From Verrucomicrobiota bacterium (GTDB taxonomy: Bacteria; Verrucomicrobiota; Kiritimatiellia; Kiritimatiellales; Tichowtungiaceae): 5,736 bases of DNA. The notes under the pieces were generated by a model. That model did not search any database. It was not told the DNA's origin and worked only from the letters and a program-made list of their open reading frames with translations. A program made the translations under genes and the position numbers. Numbering within the stretch: position 1 is the first letter of the stretch; each line of letters begins with the position of its first letter. Positions 5,341 through 5,736 of this stretch are shown piece after piece. The DNA is taken from NCBI GenBank assembly GCA_030619095.1, contig JAUXCB010000111.1:1-5736 (forward strand). The letters run 5' to 3'.

Positions 5341-5736
5341 ATGCTGGCAAAAGTGTTTTCGGGTGCGGTGTACGGGGTGGATGCCTACACCGTGGAGATC
5401 GAGGTCAACAGCGGCCACGGCGAACCGAAAACGCTGATCGTCGGTCTGCCGGATGCGGCGGTGAAAGAAAGCGAGCACCGCGTCAACACCGCCCTGTTCA
5501 ACTCCGGCTTCCGTCCGCCCAAGGGACGAATCACCATCAACCTCGCTCCGGCCAGCATTAAAAAGGAAGGGCCAAGCTTCGACCTGCCGATCGCGCTCGG
5601 TATGCTAGCGGCCGAAAGCGACATCCAGCCCGACCTGCTCAGCCGCGCCTGCGTGATCGGCGAGCTGGCGCTCTCCGGCGCGGTGCGCAAAGTGCGCGGG
5701 GTGCTTCCGATCACGCTGGCGGCCCGCGATGCGGGC
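5341..5736 (+). CDS. comM: YifB/ComM-family Mg-chelatase-like AAA+ ATPase, N-terminal part
   Basis: The first 132 codons are seen; the frame is open at the window edge. The sequence is the N-terminal ChlI-type (ribosomal S5 domain 2-like) domain of YifB/ComM proteins: MLAKVFSGAVYGVDAYTVEI (1-20), LIVGLPDAAVKESEHRV (32-48), then FRPPKGRITINLAPASIKKE (57-76), GPSFDLPIALGMLAA (77-91) and IGELALSGAVRKVRGVLPI (106-124). Full-length family members have about 500 residues, with an AAA+ ATPase core and a C-terminal magnesium-chelatase-like domain beyond this window. ComM is a hexameric branch-migration helicase that helps integrate transforming DNA in naturally competent bacteria, but YifB is also widespread where competence is unknown. 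The ATG at 5341 has GAGG 8 nt upstream (5329-5332) and starts exactly at the conserved N-terminus. The preceding hairpin suggests its own promoter. Confidence 0.93.
   Translation, partial: MLAKVFSGAVYGVDAYTVEIEVNSGHGEPKTLIVGLPDAAVKESEHRVNTALFNSGFRPPKGRITINLAPASIKKEGPSFDLPIALGMLAAESDIQPDLLSRACVIGELALSGAVRKVRGVLPITLAARDAG

Noticed and set aside
1..5736. CRISPR array, tRNA, rRNA or insertion sequence
   Set aside because: I saw no regularly spaced direct repeats, no tRNA or rRNA signature, and no transposase frame in the window.

Overview
The window reads as chromosomal DNA of a Gram-negative bacterium of moderate to fairly high GC. The evidence is a Sec-type signal peptide on one product, a YihY-type inner-membrane protein, a UvrD-family helicase, a YifB/ComM ATPase, and Shine-Dalgarno sites on most genes. 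No rRNA or tRNA is present, so taxonomy is open; a lineage of the PVC group (such as Kiritimatiellota) is only an impression from the protein style.

Layout. Positions 11-529 (minus) encode a small, lysine-rich exported protein of unknown function. Just upstream of it, 557-704 is a non-coding fold-back element with CTAAC/GTTAG ends and inner GAGCCG/CGGCTC arms, resembling an integron attC site or a related structured mobile element. Positions 807-2081 (plus) encode a YihY/BrkB membrane protein with a C-terminal winged-helix-like domain and a TTG start. Positions 2129-2677 (minus), convergent with yihY, encode a regulator built of two ArsR-like winged helices. Directly upstream of its ribosome binding site is a perfect 24-bp palindrome (2691-2714), the likely operator. 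Divergent from it, 2798-4729 (plus) encodes a complete but compact UvrD/PcrA-like superfamily 1 helicase. Positions 4786-5064 (plus) encode a CopG-family ribbon-helix-helix antitoxin with no recognisable toxin beside it. Positions 5065-5340 hold a possible decayed reading frame ending in a terminator-like hairpin. Positions 5341-5736 (plus) are the first 132 codons of a YifB/ComM-family Mg-chelatase-like ATPase, cut by the window edge.

How the parts relate. The regulator and helicase share a 120-bp divergent intergenic region that contains the palindrome. Autoregulation of the regulator is likely, and an effect on the helicase is possible. The antitoxin follows the helicase by 56 bp with no obvious terminator, so it may be partly co-transcribed. 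The helicase and the ComM homologue both act in DNA transactions but do not form one operon here. The two accessory-looking spots are the exported-protein gene with its attC-like element and the orphan antitoxin with the ragged stretch after it. Both look less GC-rich by eye than the yihY, helicase and comM genes.
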